Source of the DNA: GCA-2717185 sp964474755 | GTDB taxonomy: Bacteria > Pseudomonadota > Alphaproteobacteria > UBA8366 > GCA-2717185 | Direction: 5' to 3' | Length of the DNA: 64,000 nucleotides | Assembly (NCBI GenBank): GCA_964474755.1 | Contig: CAYYUG010000008.1 | Coordinates: 19,725 to 83,724 of the forward strand | Shown here: piece after piece, positions 17,507 through 27,361 of the stretch | Layout of the letters: the number at the start of each line of letters is the position of its first letter | Position numbering within the stretch: position 1 is the stretch's first letter | The notes under the pieces: generated by a model | Database searches by the model: none | The model's input: the letters and a program-made list of their open reading frames with translations, nothing else | What the model was told of the DNA's origin: nothing | Position numbers and translations under genes: made by a program

Positions 17507-18541
17507 CTAAAGAAAGTGCGGTATTACGTCCTCGGTGAACCGGACAAAACTTTCGTGCCCGAGAGGCGCTATCATGAGGTATTCCATATTGTTCGTTTCG
17601 CGCAACCGTTCAATGTCATCGATAATCTTTTCTGGCGAGCCACACAACGCACAATCGTTGACATAACGCTCTACCGGATCAACATTATCGCGCTCGGCAG
17701 CGAGCATCGCCTCGTTGGACTGGGTCTTGCCTTCCGCTGCGGCCTTCTCTCCGCCTCGGATATTACTGTTTTTTTTCAAATAACTGCCGAACATAAACTC
17801 AGCCCCGCGGCGCCCCAAATCAAAACCCTCTTCCATCGTCTTACCGATGCCAACAGTTCGGGTCAGCGGAATGCTGCGACCCTCAAAACTGTAGCCCGAT
17901 GACTCTAGAGCAGCCTTATAAAGTTCCCTTTTCAAAAAGCTGTCCGCATGCGTGGAATGCGGTCCCTGTAGAATTGAAAAACCTTGTGTCGCCGCCCACT
18001 CAATCGAACCCTCGGAAGTCGCACCAATCCATACCGGCATATCTTTCTGATAGGGTTTGGGCAAGACTTCTATATCGTTGTAACTGAAGTACTTGCCTTT
18101 GTGTGTGAAGGATCCTTCCTGCCAAGCCTTCACCACGACTTCAACGCTTTCACGAAATTTCGGATAACTGTCCTCCGGCGGCACGCCAAAGGCCTCATGC
18201 TCCTTGGCATCGAATCCCCGACCGGCCCCCCAATTGACCCGGCCATGCGTTAACTGATCAAGAAGAGCAACCTCTTCGGCCAACCGCAGGGGGTGATAGA
18301 AGGACGCCAATGAAATGCCAGTACCAATACGAATGTTTTTGGTGTTTGCTGCCAGATGCGCACCCATGATGTGGACTGAAGGACATACGCTGTAGGTGCT
18401 GAAGTGATGCTCCGCCAGCCACACCGCGTCGTATCCAGTCTTATCCATCAACTCTATTCGGTTGAAGGCGCGTTCATAAACTTGTTCTAGCGGAATTCGC
18501 CGACCAGGCCAGGCGAAGAACTGCAAAACTCCAAACTTCAT
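17507..18541 (-). CDS. LLM class flavin-dependent oxidoreductase
   Basis: A 344-residue luciferase-like monooxygenase: VWLAEHHFSTYSVCPS, NIRIGTGISLASFYHPLRLAEEV and HGRVNWGAGRG give the flavin-binding barrel pattern, and MPVWIGATSEGSIEWAATQG follows in the C-terminal half. ATG 18541 was taken because the mature family start is MKFGVLQFF; an in-frame start five codons earlier is also possible. No reductase partner and no obvious operon mate are present. The substrate is unknown. Confidence 0.9.
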   Translation of the reverse strand: MKFGVLQFFAWPGRRIPLEQVYERAFNRIELMDKTGYDAVWLAEHHFSTYSVCPSVHIMGAHLAANTKNIRIGTGISLASFYHPLRLAEEVALLDQLTHGRVNWGAGRGFDAKEHEAFGVPPEDSYPKFRESVEVVVKAWQEGSFTHKGKYFSYNDIEVLPKPYQKDMPVWIGATSEGSIEWAATQGFSILQGPHSTHADSFLKRELYKAALESSGYSFEGRSIPLTRTVGIGKTMEEGFDLGRRGAEFMFGSYLKKNSNIRGGEKAAAEGKTQSNEAMLAAERDNVDPVERYVNDCALCGSPEKIIDDIERLRETNNMEYLMIAPLGHESFVRFTEDVIPHFL

Positions 18542-18892
18542 GGCGTCCCCACGCAATTACATGAGAGGCTAAGGTAACAGAGGACAGTTGTAGCAGCCAG
18601 CGGCGGACATGAAAGCAGCATGCTGAAAGTTACGCCGTTTTTGAGAAGGACATTCGCGACACCTGCTCGTTGATATTATCATTCCCTTCATCAGCCCTGC
18701 TTTTTGTTGCACAGCAACCTATCGGTATGGAACTAGCTTTGGCAGCCAACGTCTGCTGCGTCAAAACCCGCTAAGCCTGTATCCACGCCGTACTATTTGC
18801 AGAATCATCAAGTCGGTCTGAAACTAGCAATTTGAGATATCGCGCCTATCCGGCTATTTCAAATAATTAGTGTCCCATTTGCGGCGCTACCT
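18542..18892. other. Intergenic region without a recognisable gene
   Basis: About 350 bases between two leftward monooxygenase genes. No open frame with family resemblance, RNA gene or strong repeat was seen. It probably contains the promoter of the 17507-18541 gene. Confidence 0.5.
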
Positions 18893-19912
18893 CTAAAGCC
18901 CTTGACGGACCCTCGGAAACACCTCTTCTGACAAAAGCTGCATGGTCTCTATCGACCGCGCGACCTCCAGCCCCGGCCAGTGCATGCTCATCACGATGTG
19001 GTTCATACCGACACGCTTGTTGAAGGCAATGATCTGCTCCGCCACATCGTCAGGCGAACCGATAAAGAAGCGATCCTTGAGTAGCTCCTCAAAAGGCTGA
19101 CCCAACTCGTCTCTGTTGTCCGGACGCGAACGACCCAGACCCCAGGCATGATAGGCTTTGTATTTGGTCATGATCGGCTCCTTAGCGAGCCTATAGGCTT
19201 CTTCTCGCGTCGGTGCGCAGAATACCTCGCGCCGGAACGGAAACTCCTCCGGAAAGGGCCGGTCCATGGTGTCGAGTGCCCGCTTGTAGGTGTCGACCTG
19301 CCTTTCCAGTTCGTCCAGCCGGTCATTCGGACCGGGATACCAGCAGGTTCCCATCTTCGCCGCACGCTTGATCACCGCATCCGCACTACCTCCGATCCAG
19401 ATCGGGGGGGTCGGTTTCTGCACCGGCAAAGCGGAACAGCTCGCCTCTTTAAGTTCGAAATGCGAACCCTTAATGGTGACTGTCTCTTCCAGCCAGAGCC
19501 GCTTGATCGCGTCCAAATTTTCCTCAAAACGCTTGGCCCTATCCCGCGGCGTCGTCCCAAAAGCCAAAAACTCGACTTCGCGATAGCCGACACCACAACC
19601 AAAGATCAACCTGCCGTTGGTCATAATATCAAGGGTGCCTAATTGCTCGGCCACATCGAGCGGCTTGTGCATCGGCAGCAGCAAGACACCCGTGTTGAGC
19701 CGCAGGCTTGGCGCCTCGGCCGCGACACGACACAGAAACGGAATTTGCTGCAGATCCTGCAACGGATGTGTGCTGTAATGTGCGCCTTTGGTGATCGAGT
19801 GATAGCCCCATTTTTCTGCTAGCCGCGCCTGCTCAAGCATCTCTCCAAACCGCGCCGCGACATCATCTCCCTTCGGAAACTGGCCACGCATCATAATCCC
19901 AAATTGCATCAT
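18893..19912 (-). CDS. LLM class flavin-dependent oxidoreductase
   Basis: A 339-residue luciferase-like protein. It has LRLNTGVLLLPMHKPLDVAEQL, NGRLIFGCGVGYREVEF and a C-terminal LKDRFFIGSPDDVAEQI, the usual barrel and C-terminal signature of F420/FMN-dependent LLM enzymes. AAGGAG seven bases upstream supports the ATG at 19912. It belongs to a different subgroup from its neighbours, with little identity outside shared motifs. The substrate is unknown. Confidence 0.9.
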   Translation of the reverse strand: MMQFGIMMRGQFPKGDDVAARFGEMLEQARLAEKWGYHSITKGAHYSTHPLQDLQQIPFLCRVAAEAPSLRLNTGVLLLPMHKPLDVAEQLGTLDIMTNGRLIFGCGVGYREVEFLAFGTTPRDRAKRFEENLDAIKRLWLEETVTIKGSHFELKEASCSALPVQKPTPPIWIGGSADAVIKRAAKMGTCWYPGPNDRLDELERQVDTYKRALDTMDRPFPEEFPFRREVFCAPTREEAYRLAKEPIMTKYKAYHAWGLGRSRPDNRDELGQPFEELLKDRFFIGSPDDVAEQIIAFNKRVGMNHIVMSMHWPGLEVARSIETMQLLSEEVFPRVRQGL

Positions 19913-20214
19913 GCTTTAACTCCTTTAGAGCGCCCATACTTGTCTCCGATGACCAAAAAACACGGTCATCAACTCATAGGTGACAGCAAGTTAAGCGATA
20001 ACCTTTAGGCCGCAGCTTCAACCTTTTTTGTATTAACCTGACCGAAGGTCAACGTCAGTTAGCCGCAGAATTCGAAGCCTTCGTTGAGGGCTTTGATTAT
20101 TCGATGACAAAACGCGTGGTTACCTTCACCGGCGATATATCTGCAGACATTCTATCTGATTTTACTTTGCGGCCTGCATACCGATGAACCAGTTTTTGCT
20201 AGTTACACTCATCT
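19913..20214. other. Intergenic region, possible decayed coding fragment
   Basis: Roughly 300 bases. On the plus strand a frame from about 20002 to a TGA near 20187 reads without stops (ending GDISADILSDFTLRPAYR) but has no good start, no Shine-Dalgarno and no recognised family. It is best treated as non-coding or as a relic. Confidence 0.4.
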
Positions 20215-21771
20215 TCACGCCGCTGCTGCCGACCATTGTTCGTCAGATATAAATTGCGGACAACTGTTGATCTTCAGCCTATCTTCCGGCTTCGGGTCCT
20301 TCACCAGCGCACATTCATTGTCAAAAATCATTGTCGTCCGATCGGACGCATTGTAGTGCTGCCAGTCCGGTAGGCACGGGTTGTTTGGGTTTCCCGTCCG
20401 CGCGAACGCGAGCCACGTTTCCATCACGGTATCCATCAGCGCCACCTGTTCCGATCCAGTGCCGACAAATTCCTTCGCGACGTCCACATTACCGAAAACG
20501 AAGGGGATGCAAAGCGTGTGCGGCGTCTTCAGCATGCCGCCCAACACCGGGGTTTTCCAAGTGAACTCGTATAGCCATGCAGGTGCGCCATTCTGCTTGG
20601 ATTTGCGCTCAGCCGCTTCGATCGCATTGCGGCGATACATATGATCGCTAGAAATATAGTTGTAGAGATCGCGCTCCGACGCATCATCGCGTCGCGTTCT
20701 GTAATCAGTAATCAAGTCACTTGCCACGTCATCCTCGATACCGACAAAACGCGCGATATCGGCCCGCAGCTGTGCCGGGGTAAGCGGGAGTTTCTCTGGC
20801 TCAAGCACGATGTCGTAGAAGCTCTTCTCCGTTTCGCATGAACCTATTAGCAAAGGTATGTCGGCGGCCAGATCCGGCGCGTCGAGACGGAAAGGGTGAT
20901 TGTGTATTGATCGCCCGTCTACGACTGGCCGGAAGCTGTCGTTGCCGTTATTAGCCTGAACTACGGCCTTGTAACCGGCCAGCAGCACATCCGCTGCGAC
21001 GCCGCGCATCGCATCTGCGCTATCGACACCGATCTCCCGCATCAGTTGCCGGGCGGCACGGTCCGCATTTTCCGCTGAGGCGAGGTGCAGATGTGAGGAA
21101 CTACTCTGCATAATCGCCTTATGGAACAGCCCCCTGGCCACCGGCATGGTCATCATCACCGCTACCTTGGAGCCGCCGCCTGACTGGCCAAAGATCGTCA
21201 CATTGCCGTCATCACCTCCGAATTCACCTATATTGTCGCGTACCCACTCTAACGCCATTACGATGTCGAGCATGCCCGCATTGCCACTGTCGGCGAATTT
21301 TTCCCCACCAGCACCAGCCAAATAGCAATAGCCGAACGCGTTCAAGCGATGGTTCAAGGTTACAACGATCACGTCGCCACGACGAGCGAGATTGCTGCCG
21401 TCGAGACCATTCGCGCCGCCGGACCCGGCGGTATAGCCGCCGCCATGTAACCAGACCATGACTGGTCGCCTGCCGCCGTCGTTTACAGCCGGCGTGTAAA
21501 CATTGAGCGTCAGGCAGTTCTCTCCGGATTGTGTCGTGTCCCGGATCCACGCATTGGCGGGACGAATGGCTCGGTCTAACTGAGGAGCTTGATCCCCCAG
21601 CGCCATCGCATCACGTATACCGGTCCATTGCTGCGGCTTGCGTGGCCGCATGAACCGTCCCGGCCCGGCGGTCGACTGAGCGTAAGGGATCCCCTTAAAG
21701 CTGTGTATGCCATTCTTTTGAGTGCCACGCAGGTGGCCTGGTTCAATTTCAACGGTAGTGTCGGCGGTCAT
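20215..21771 (-). CDS. Type B carboxylesterase/lipase family protein
   Basis: A 518-residue alpha/beta hydrolase of the cholinesterase-like family. Visible are the early IHSFKGIPYAQ, the oxyanion loop HGGGY (109-113), and the nucleophile elbow GQSGGG with S197; H in the late segment KTPHTLCIPFVFGN is the likely catalytic histidine. Members cleave esters or carbamates. No signal peptide is obvious. It is followed on the same strand by nothing closely spaced, but is preceded by a MaoC dehydratase 12 bp upstream, so the three leftward genes from 23462 probably form one operon. Confidence 0.92.
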   Translation of the reverse strand: MTADTTVEIEPGHLRGTQKNGIHSFKGIPYAQSTAGPGRFMRPRKPQQWTGIRDAMALGDQAPQLDRAIRPANAWIRDTTQSGENCLTLNVYTPAVNDGGRRPVMVWLHGGGYTAGSGGANGLDGSNLARRGDVIVVTLNHRLNAFGYCYLAGAGGEKFADSGNAGMLDIVMALEWVRDNIGEFGGDDGNVTIFGQSGGGSKVAVMMTMPVARGLFHKAIMQSSSSHLHLASAENADRAARQLMREIGVDSADAMRGVAADVLLAGYKAVVQANNGNDSFRPVVDGRSIHNHPFRLDAPDLAADIPLLIGSCETEKSFYDIVLEPEKLPLTPAQLRADIARFVGIEDDVASDLITDYRTRRDDASERDLYNYISSDHMYRRNAIEAAERKSKQNGAPAWLYEFTWKTPVLGGMLKTPHTLCIPFVFGNVDVAKEFVGTGSEQVALMDTVMETWLAFARTGNPNNPCLPDWQHYNASDRTTMIFDNECALVKDPKPEDRLKINSCPQFISDEQWSAAAA

Positions 21772-21783
21772 ACGCTTTTTCTC

Positions 21784-22596
21784 TCACCCAATACGATTAA
21801 TCCGAGCCTCGGTCGCAACCTTCCTATCCCTGGCGAGGCAGATCGAGGTCCAAGTCTCGTCTCCATCGTCGACGCAGAGCGACAACCGGTCATCCCAAAA
21901 AATCGGTCGGCGGAAATAAATCTCTAGGTCGACATTTTGCGGATTGAACTCGCGCCAGATCGCCGCTGTGAGATAGTGCACACCCATACCGCCACCAATG
22001 ATTGGTGCACGAAAACCACCTGCCTTGGCAGCGGCCAGGTCGTAATGGATTGGATTGCCGGTCGACCGGTAGCCTGTCACCCGCTCCGGCGTCATTTCGA
22101 CTTCGCCAATGTGGCGCAGGGCCATGGGATCTTCGATGACGGGCGGTGGCCGGTCGCCAGCACCGCGTGCATCCAACTTGGCTGGATCCGGCCGCAGCGA
22201 GCGCCGCCTTGCTGTCAGTGCCAAATCACCATCTGCTCCAGTGAAATGGACCTCGCTGGTCACAGCCTGGCCTCGCGGCACCTCCTCAACGTTGGTCACT
22301 CTGCCGGTAATCCGGATTTCAGTATCCAACTTCAGCGGCGCGTATTGCTCCAGTTTTTGAACCATGTTGACATTGCCATCCGCGGTGATGCCGCTTTCAA
22401 CGCCAGCATGAATGGCAATTCCGATAAAAAAGGACGGGTCGGCCACGTCGCCAAAGTCCGACGGATCGATACCGCAAACAGATAGCGCGCGCACCTGCTC
22501 GGAGCGCGGCACCATCGTTGTTTGCGGCCGATATTCGAACCCCTTATAGGGCACGATCCATTCAATATCGGCTGATTGTTCCCACATAATCTTCAC
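21784..22596 (-). CDS. MaoC family dehydratase, double hotdog
   Basis: A 270-residue protein with two hotdog halves. The C-terminal one carries the hydratase motif GNPIHYDLAAAKAGG followed by APIIGGGMGVHYLT, matching (R)-enoyl-CoA hydratases. The N-terminal half looks like a FAS1-like dehydratase domain with a degenerate site. It likely hydrates or dehydrates a CoA ester. The GTG at 22596 overlaps the stop of the upstream F420-type monooxygenase (GTGA), showing coupling; an ATG three codons later (22587) is an alternative start. Confidence 0.85.
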   Translation of the reverse strand: MKIMWEQSADIEWIVPYKGFEYRPQTTMVPRSEQVRALSVCGIDPSDFGDVADPSFFIGIAIHAGVESGITADGNVNMVQKLEQYAPLKLDTEIRITGRVTNVEEVPRGQAVTSEVHFTGADGDLALTARRRSLRPDPAKLDARGAGDRPPPVIEDPMALRHIGEVEMTPERVTGYRSTGNPIHYDLAAAKAGGFRAPIIGGGMGVHYLTAAIWREFNPQNVDLEIYFRRPIFWDDRLSLCVDDGDETWTSICLARDRKVATEARINRIG

Positions 22597-23462
22597 ACGT
22601 CTCGGTACTTATCGATGATGTCGGCCCACTGTGCCACCTCACCAACACTGTTGATGATGCCGGCTACACCAAACATTGGCAGAACAGGCACCAGCAGCCG
22701 CGTCACCCCTCGGGCTGCAAGCTCTGGAACCATATCGAGGTCTTCCGGCAGGCTTGCGGTGATCTCAATAGCATCCGGGTCACGACCATGTTTATCTGCC
22801 GTCTGACGCGCCAAGTCTATCAGTTCCAGCGATGCCCCACGCGCTGGGAAGAACCCGTTGCCAAGCCGTCCAGCACGCCGTGCCGCCGCCTTAGAATGGC
22901 CGCCGACAATGATGGGGATCGACCGGTTGATTGGTTTGGGTTGGCTGTGCACGGCAGTGAAATTGGTGAATTCACTTGTATATGTCGACTGATCCGTAGC
23001 CCACAGTTCCTGCATAGCATAAATGTAATCGTCGGTTCGCTGACCGCGGTCCCCAAAGGGCACGCCGATTGCGTTGAATTCCTCCTCAAGCCAGCCGACG
23101 CCAATGCCCAGGAGTACCCTTCCGCCGGACATTAGATCCAACGTAGCGATCTGCTTCGCCGCAACCACCGGGTTACGCTGTGGCACAATCAGGATACCAG
23201 TGGCCAGATTGATCTGGCTAGTTGCAGCCGCGGCATAGGCCATCCAAATCAGCGGATCCGGAATAGCCATATCGTTCTTACCACCGGCCATCTTACCATC
23301 GTCGGAATAGGGATAAGCTGATTTATAGCCCTCCGGCACGACCACATGATCGACCGTCCACGCCGACTCGAAGCCCGCCGCCTCGCCCGCCTGTAACAGC
23401 TCGACCGCGTTTGCCGGATATATGTAACGGCCAGCATTGCAGTAGCGAAGTCCGAATTTCAT
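22593..23462 (-). CDS. LLM class F420-dependent oxidoreductase (TIGR03619-like)
   Basis: A 289-residue short member of the luciferase-like family. It has FESAWTVDHVVVPE, INLATGILIVPQRNPVVAAKQIATLD and GGRVLLGIGVGWLEEEF, the pattern of the TIGR03619 F420-type group. Coenzyme F420 rather than FMN is therefore the likely cofactor, although this is by family analogy. It leads an operon with a MaoC dehydratase and a carboxylesterase, suggesting a route that cleaves an ester, oxidises the product and processes a CoA derivative. Confidence 0.88.
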   Translation of the reverse strand: MKFGLRYCNAGRYIYPANAVELLQAGEAAGFESAWTVDHVVVPEGYKSAYPYSDDGKMAGGKNDMAIPDPLIWMAYAAAATSQINLATGILIVPQRNPVVAAKQIATLDLMSGGRVLLGIGVGWLEEEFNAIGVPFGDRGQRTDDYIYAMQELWATDQSTYTSEFTNFTAVHSQPKPINRSIPIIVGGHSKAAARRAGRLGNGFFPARGASLELIDLARQTADKHGRDPDAIEITASLPEDLDMVPELAARGVTRLLVPVLPMFGVAGIINSVGEVAQWADIIDKYRDV

Positions 23463-23492
23463 GTAACGATCCTCCCTGTATTCGCGGAGGTA

Positions 23493-25103
23493 CTATAGGG
23501 TCTTGGCTTGAAGCGTCCTAGGCTGCTGCCTTTGCCCTCCTCGTTGGGGCGCCAGATTATTCATCATACGCGCCATGGCCATGGCTGGAATGATCGCGAG
23601 GAAGGCCATGATAGCTAGGATCATAAACGCATCCTGGAAGCCTCTCGTACTAGCCTGAGCCAAGATTACGTCGCTCATAAATTGCAAAGCGGCTGGTTCG
23701 CGAGCAACCTCTGGTATGCCGGCCTCAGTAAACAAGCGGACGATCGCGTCGCGCAGTTCGCGACTAGTCTGGTTGACGCTGGTCTGAAGGGACACAAAGG
23801 CGTCGCCGTGGAATGGGATGCGCAGTTCCAGGAATACAATGACCGCGTTCGCGCCGACAGCTCCGCCAAGCTTACGCGTGAAGTTGAGCGAACTTGAACC
23901 CTGATGGATCTGGTCCTTCGGCAGTGAGCTCAGTGCAGTAGCGTTGGTAACGGGTCTCGTGAATGCCGATCCGGCACGCATCACCATGGTGAACATCACG
24001 ACGGTCCAAAATGGCGTATTGACATCCATGCTGGCCATAAGCGCAAAGGATAGAGAGTAGGACAGTAGGCCGGCATAGACGAGGTATTGTGGTGGCAGCA
24101 TGTCCCCGAGACGGCCGGATAGCGGGAATAACACAAGCATAAGTAAGCCCGACGGTACGAGCAGTAGACCGGAATATAGCGGTGTGAATCCCTGAATTTG
24201 CTGCACGAACAGCGGCAACATAATGGTCGAAGACAGGAATGCGCATTCGGTAAAGAAAGCGATCAACGCCGCTGCAGTGAACTGAAGGTTGGTGAAAAGT
24301 TTTAGGTTTACCAGCGGCTCAGCGATGGTGACTTGTCGGTAGATGAACCCGACGCAACATATTGTACCGACGGTGAAAAGGATAAGGATATCGTTTGACG
24401 TCCAGCCAAGCCGCTGTCCGTAGCTGAAGCCGAGTAGCAAACCAAGCAGTGCCACGGCGAGCAGTGCGACGCCAAGGAAATCAAACTTAGGCAAGAAGCG
24501 AGGAATTGGCCGGCTCGGCAAGAAAACTGCACTCAGCAACATTGCTGCAAAAGCCGAAGGCAGAGTTAGCAGGAATATATAGCGCCAGTTGAAGATATCG
24601 ATTGCTAATCCGCCCAATGTCGGCCCTAGTGTCGGCGCAATGACCATGCCAGTGGCAAAGATGCCCATGGACAAGCTCTTACGCCCTTCTGGAAATACGG
24701 AGAAGACAACGGCCATGCCGAGTGGTTGCAATATGCCAGCGGATACTCCCTGCGTAACGCGACCAACGATCAACGTTGCAGTATCAATGGCCAGGCCGCT
24801 CATGGCCGCGCCGAGCAGAAACAGGCTTAGGGCCACGATATTAGCGATACGTTCGCCAAACGCCTTGATCATCCATGCGCTGAGCAGCATACCCAAGGTT
24901 TGTGAAGCGAAATAGCCGGTCGATAACAGTTGCGCCTGATCGCGGCCCAGTCCGAATGCGCCCATCAGATCAGGGAAGGCGACGTTCACCGTCGTGCTCG
25001 CAAGTCCTCCCGTCATGGCCCCCATGACACACGTAATCGTCGCTAACCACCGATAAGCGGGGCCGTAGCGGCGGAAGAGGGTATCAAAATTCTCTGCGGG
25101 CAA
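23493..25103 (-). CDS. DHA2-type (14-helix) MFS multidrug efflux transporter
   Basis: A 536-residue MFS protein with about fourteen hydrophobic segments, the layout of the drug:H+ antiporter-2 (EmrB/QacA) group. Motif elements include GGLASTTVNVAFPDLMGAFG at the N-terminus and, at the motif C position, GMVIAPTLGPTLGG. No EmrA-type membrane fusion partner is adjacent, so it may act alone in the inner membrane. The initiation codon is a TTG at 25103 and is uncertain. It is divergent from the acyl-CoA dehydrogenase gene. Confidence 0.88.
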   Translation of the reverse strand: MPAENFDTLFRRYGPAYRWLATITCVMGAMTGGLASTTVNVAFPDLMGAFGLGRDQAQLLSTGYFASQTLGMLLSAWMIKAFGERIANIVALSLFLLGAAMSGLAIDTATLIVGRVTQGVSAGILQPLGMAVVFSVFPEGRKSLSMGIFATGMVIAPTLGPTLGGLAIDIFNWRYIFLLTLPSAFAAMLLSAVFLPSRPIPRFLPKFDFLGVALLAVALLGLLLGFSYGQRLGWTSNDILILFTVGTICCVGFIYRQVTIAEPLVNLKLFTNLQFTAAALIAFFTECAFLSSTIMLPLFVQQIQGFTPLYSGLLLVPSGLLMLVLFPLSGRLGDMLPPQYLVYAGLLSYSLSFALMASMDVNTPFWTVVMFTMVMRAGSAFTRPVTNATALSSLPKDQIHQGSSSLNFTRKLGGAVGANAVIVFLELRIPFHGDAFVSLQTSVNQTSRELRDAIVRLFTEAGIPEVAREPAALQFMSDVILAQASTRGFQDAFMILAIMAFLAIIPAMAMARMMNNLAPQRGGQRQQPRTLQAKTL

Positions 25104-25247
25104 TGCGGTGCAATTTGTCGTTGGTGATAGGTCTGATCTTAAAGACGAACGTCATTTCGGACAAAAGGGGCGCGCGCGCCAGACTTTGCCAGTCATATCG
25201 ATTGCTATACAATCTGTCTAAATCCCGACCTTCACAGGAGTTTAGCC

Positions 25248-26927
25248 ATGCCCGACTCGGCAATTGCGGCTGACGAGTCACTTATTCTGCCCGATCTACT
25301 AAGTACCTGCGCCGAAGCGCAGAAATCCGTTGACGCATTTGCAGAAGCTGCCCGCGCCCGGATGGCCGTGATGGTATCGGTCGATGGTAAGATCAGCGGC
25401 GGACGCTTGAACGAAGAACAGTTCGCTGGTCATGGTCTGTCCTGGATCATGACCTATGCGACTGGTTTGCGGGAACTCCTACATTGGGCCAAACGGCTGG
25501 ACCAAGTGGGGCAGCGCGGCGAGATCGAAAATCTAATACTGCAGGCAGCCTTCGGGGAATACATAAACCAGCTGCAGTCAGGCGTTGCAATTAGCCAGGG
25601 TGAGATTGTCCGGCCGGGCGACATGGGAATGAAAGATCCAGACACGGCAACCCTGTCAATGGGCGCGGCGGGGCTATTGGTTAAGGAAGGCAACACCAAC
25701 AAGGTGCGTATGCGGATTGCCGCACTAATCGAAGCGGGTGAATTCGGCAATCCCGGTTATGGTGACGAAATGCTGGAGATGATCGCCGATCAATTCCATC
25801 GTTTCGCCGACGAACAGATCATCCCGCACGCTCATGACTGGCACCGCCAGGATCAGCTTATCCCAATCGAATTAATTGGCCAGATGTCGGAGATGGGCGT
25901 CTTCGGGCTTACTGTACCGGAAATTTTCGGTGGTCACGGGCTCGGCAAGGTAGCCATGTGTATCGTCACGGAAGAGCTATCGCGCGGCTATATCGGCGTC
26001 GGCTCGCTGGGCACACGGCCGGAGATCGCCTGCGAACTGATTCGGTTAGGCGGCACTGAAGAGCAAAAGAAGTATTGGCTACCGAAGATCGCCTCCGGCG
26101 AGATCCTGCCAACCGCCGTGTTCACAGAGCCCGGCACCGGCTCAGACTTGGGCAGCCTGAAAACTCGCGCAATCCTTAAGAACGGTACATACAAGGTATA
26201 CGGAAACAAGACTTGGATCACACACGCAGCTCGCACCGACGTCATGACCTTGCTGGCACGAACCAATCCGGACCAACCGGGCTACAAGGGCCTTTCCATG
26301 TTTATCGCGCCAAAACCGCGAGGCAGCGACGAAAACCCCTTTCCCGCTGTTGGCATGACCGGGGGTGAGATCAACGTGCTTGGCTATAGAGGAATGAAGG
26401 AATATGAAATCGCCTTCGACGGGTTCGAAATAACCCCAGAAAACCTGCTTGGCCAGCAGGAAGGCGAGGGCTTTAAACAGCTTATGGCGACCTTCGAGTC
26501 AGCCCGTATCCAGACCGCCGCCCGCTCCGTTGGTGTCGCACAACGTGCTATGGAACTGGCACTGCAATACGCCACCGACCGGCAACAATTTGGCCAGGCA
26601 ATCTATAGTTTCCCAAGGGTTGCCGGGAAGGTCGCGTGGATGGCGGTCGAGACGATGATAGCTCGTCAGCTCAGCTATTTTGCCGCGCGAGAGAAGGATT
26701 CTGGCAGGCGCTGCGATATTGAAGCTGGCATGGCCAAACTGCTGGCTGCCCGCGTCGCCTGGGCCAACGCCGACAATAGCGTCCAGGTACATGGCGGCAA
26801 CGGCTATGCCGAGGAATTCGAAATCAGTCGGGTATTGTGCGATGCTCGCATCCTCAACATATTCGAGGGCGCCGCGGAAATTCAGGCGCATGTCATCGCA
26901 CGCGGCCTACTGGAACGGCGTAATTGA
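25248..26927 (+). CDS. mcd: (2S)-methylsuccinyl-CoA dehydrogenase-like acyl-CoA dehydrogenase
   Basis: A 559-residue acyl-CoA dehydrogenase with an unusual N-terminal extension of about 160 residues. That extension (HGLSWIMTYATGLRELLHWA, ILQAAFGEYINQL, ISQGEIVRPGDMG) is diagnostic of methylsuccinyl-CoA dehydrogenase, which oxidises (2S)-methylsuccinyl-CoA to mesaconyl-CoA in the ethylmalonyl-CoA pathway. The core has FTEPGTGSDLGSLKTRA and the C-terminal FEGAAEIQAHVIARGLL. AGGAG precedes ATG 25248. The next gene, an epimerase of the same pathway, follows by 16 bp. Confidence 0.85.
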   Translation: MPDSAIAADESLILPDLLSTCAEAQKSVDAFAEAARARMAVMVSVDGKISGGRLNEEQFAGHGLSWIMTYATGLRELLHWAKRLDQVGQRGEIENLILQAAFGEYINQLQSGVAISQGEIVRPGDMGMKDPDTATLSMGAAGLLVKEGNTNKVRMRIAALIEAGEFGNPGYGDEMLEMIADQFHRFADEQIIPHAHDWHRQDQLIPIELIGQMSEMGVFGLTVPEIFGGHGLGKVAMCIVTEELSRGYIGVGSLGTRPEIACELIRLGGTEEQKKYWLPKIASGEILPTAVFTEPGTGSDLGSLKTRAILKNGTYKVYGNKTWITHAARTDVMTLLARTNPDQPGYKGLSMFIAPKPRGSDENPFPAVGMTGGEINVLGYRGMKEYEIAFDGFEITPENLLGQQEGEGFKQLMATFESARIQTAARSVGVAQRAMELALQYATDRQQFGQAIYSFPRVAGKVAWMAVETMIARQLSYFAAREKDSGRRCDIEAGMAKLLAARVAWANADNSVQVHGGNGYAEEFEISRVLCDARILNIFEGAAEIQAHVIARGLLERRN

Positions 26928-26943
26928 CGGAGGGAGAAAATCA

Positions 26944-27351
26944 ATGAAGATCAAGCGTATCGAACATGTCGCCATAGCGGTGAATGACATTGCAAATTCG
27001 ATGAAAATGCTTGAAGACACGTTCGATCTCAAACTCGATTTCGACGAACAGATTGGCCAAACCAAGCTCGCCATGTATCCAGTCGGCGAAACATATATCG
27101 AGCTGTTGCAGGCTTTAGGACCAGAATCCGGCACGTCGAAATGGGTTGAGGAGAAGGGCCAAAGCCTTTACCACCTCTGCTTCGAGGTGGAGGATATCGA
27201 TGAAGCGCTCGATGAATTGCGCGAAAAGGGTGTCAAGCTGCTTGACGAGACGCCTCGCACCGGTCACGGCGGTGCCCGCATAGCCTTCCTCAATCCGGAA
27301 TCGACTGGCAACATTCTAATCGAATTGGCAGAGATTCCAGTGGGACACTAG
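26944..27351 (+). CDS. mce: Methylmalonyl-CoA/ethylmalonyl-CoA epimerase
   Basis: A 135-residue vicinal-oxygen-chelate protein. Predicted metal ligands are H8 (RIEHVAI), H77 (SLYHLCFEV) and E127 (ILIELAE), with further acidic residues in YIELLQ. It interconverts the stereoisomers of methylmalonyl-CoA or ethylmalonyl-CoA. It is immediately downstream of the methylsuccinyl-CoA dehydrogenase gene and shares its operon, which supports action in the ethylmalonyl-CoA pathway. GGAGGGAG lies upstream of ATG 26944. Confidence 0.92.
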   Translation: MKIKRIEHVAIAVNDIANSMKMLEDTFDLKLDFDEQIGQTKLAMYPVGETYIELLQALGPESGTSKWVEEKGQSLYHLCFEVEDIDEALDELREKGVKLLDETPRTGHGGARIAFLNPESTGNILIELAEIPVGH

Positions 27352-27361
27352 GGAGGCTATC

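Noticed and set aside
20002..20187. Short plus-strand frame between the LLM and esterase genes
   Set aside because: No start signal, no known family; listed only as a possible relic.
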